Shown piece after piece: positions 5,849 to 5,849 of a stretch of DNA of 5,849 nucleotides (position 1 is the first letter of the stretch; each line of letters starts with the position of its first letter). Below the pieces are notes generated by a model. That model was not told where the DNA came from. It saw only the letters and a list, made by a program, of their open reading frames with translations, and made no database searches. The DNA is from Promethearchaeota archaeon (GTDB taxonomy: Archaea > Asgardarchaeota > Lokiarchaeia > Sigyniarchaeales > SOKP01): positions 1-5,849 of the forward strand of contig JAEORV010000121.1 in the NCBI GenBank assembly GCA_016840695.1, read 5' to 3'. The position numbers and the translations under genes were made by a program.

Positions 5849-5849
5849 G

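Overview
The window looks like a piece of an AT-rich archaeal genome. Most genes sampled by eye run at about 28-38% GC. The evidence for an archaeon is a small histone-fold gene, a NikR-type nickel regulator, AT-rich TATA-like promoter elements with short or absent leaders, and T-tract terminators. An Asgard (Lokiarchaeia-like) origin is my best guess, but there is no rRNA or other phylogenetic marker, and each gene family here also occurs outside that group.

Left part (1-2646) is a nickel locus. A leftward larC gene (1-1217, last residues cut off by the window edge) encodes the CTP-dependent nickel insertase that makes the nickel-pincer nucleotide cofactor. Across an 87-bp, very AT-rich divergent promoter, a rightward two-gene unit begins. 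Its first gene (1305-2039) encodes an uncharacterised protein that looks like a shortened, degenerate alkaline-phosphatase-superfamily fold. After a 34-bp gap comes nikR (2074-2646), a ribbon-helix-helix nickel sensor. It keeps all four nickel ligands but carries a long His/Asp-rich insert in its sensor domain. The simplest reading is that NikR, bound in the shared promoter, controls itself, the unknown gene and larC.

Middle part (2708-5017) is a leftward gene for a large cytosolic arylsulfatase with an intact Cys-type formylglycine motif. It converges on nikR across a short bidirectional T-tract terminator. In sampled lines its GC content is about 45-48%, clearly above its neighbours, which suggests acquisition from a bacterium. 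No formylglycine-generating enzyme or transporter is in view.

Right part (5018-5849) is mostly noncoding AT-rich DNA. It surrounds a 65-residue leftward histone-fold gene (5443-5640) with a clear Shine-Dalgarno sequence, a palindromic AT-rich promoter element and a strong T-tract terminator. Nothing convincing is seen in 5712-5849. There are no tRNA, rRNA, CRISPR or insertion-sequence features in the window.
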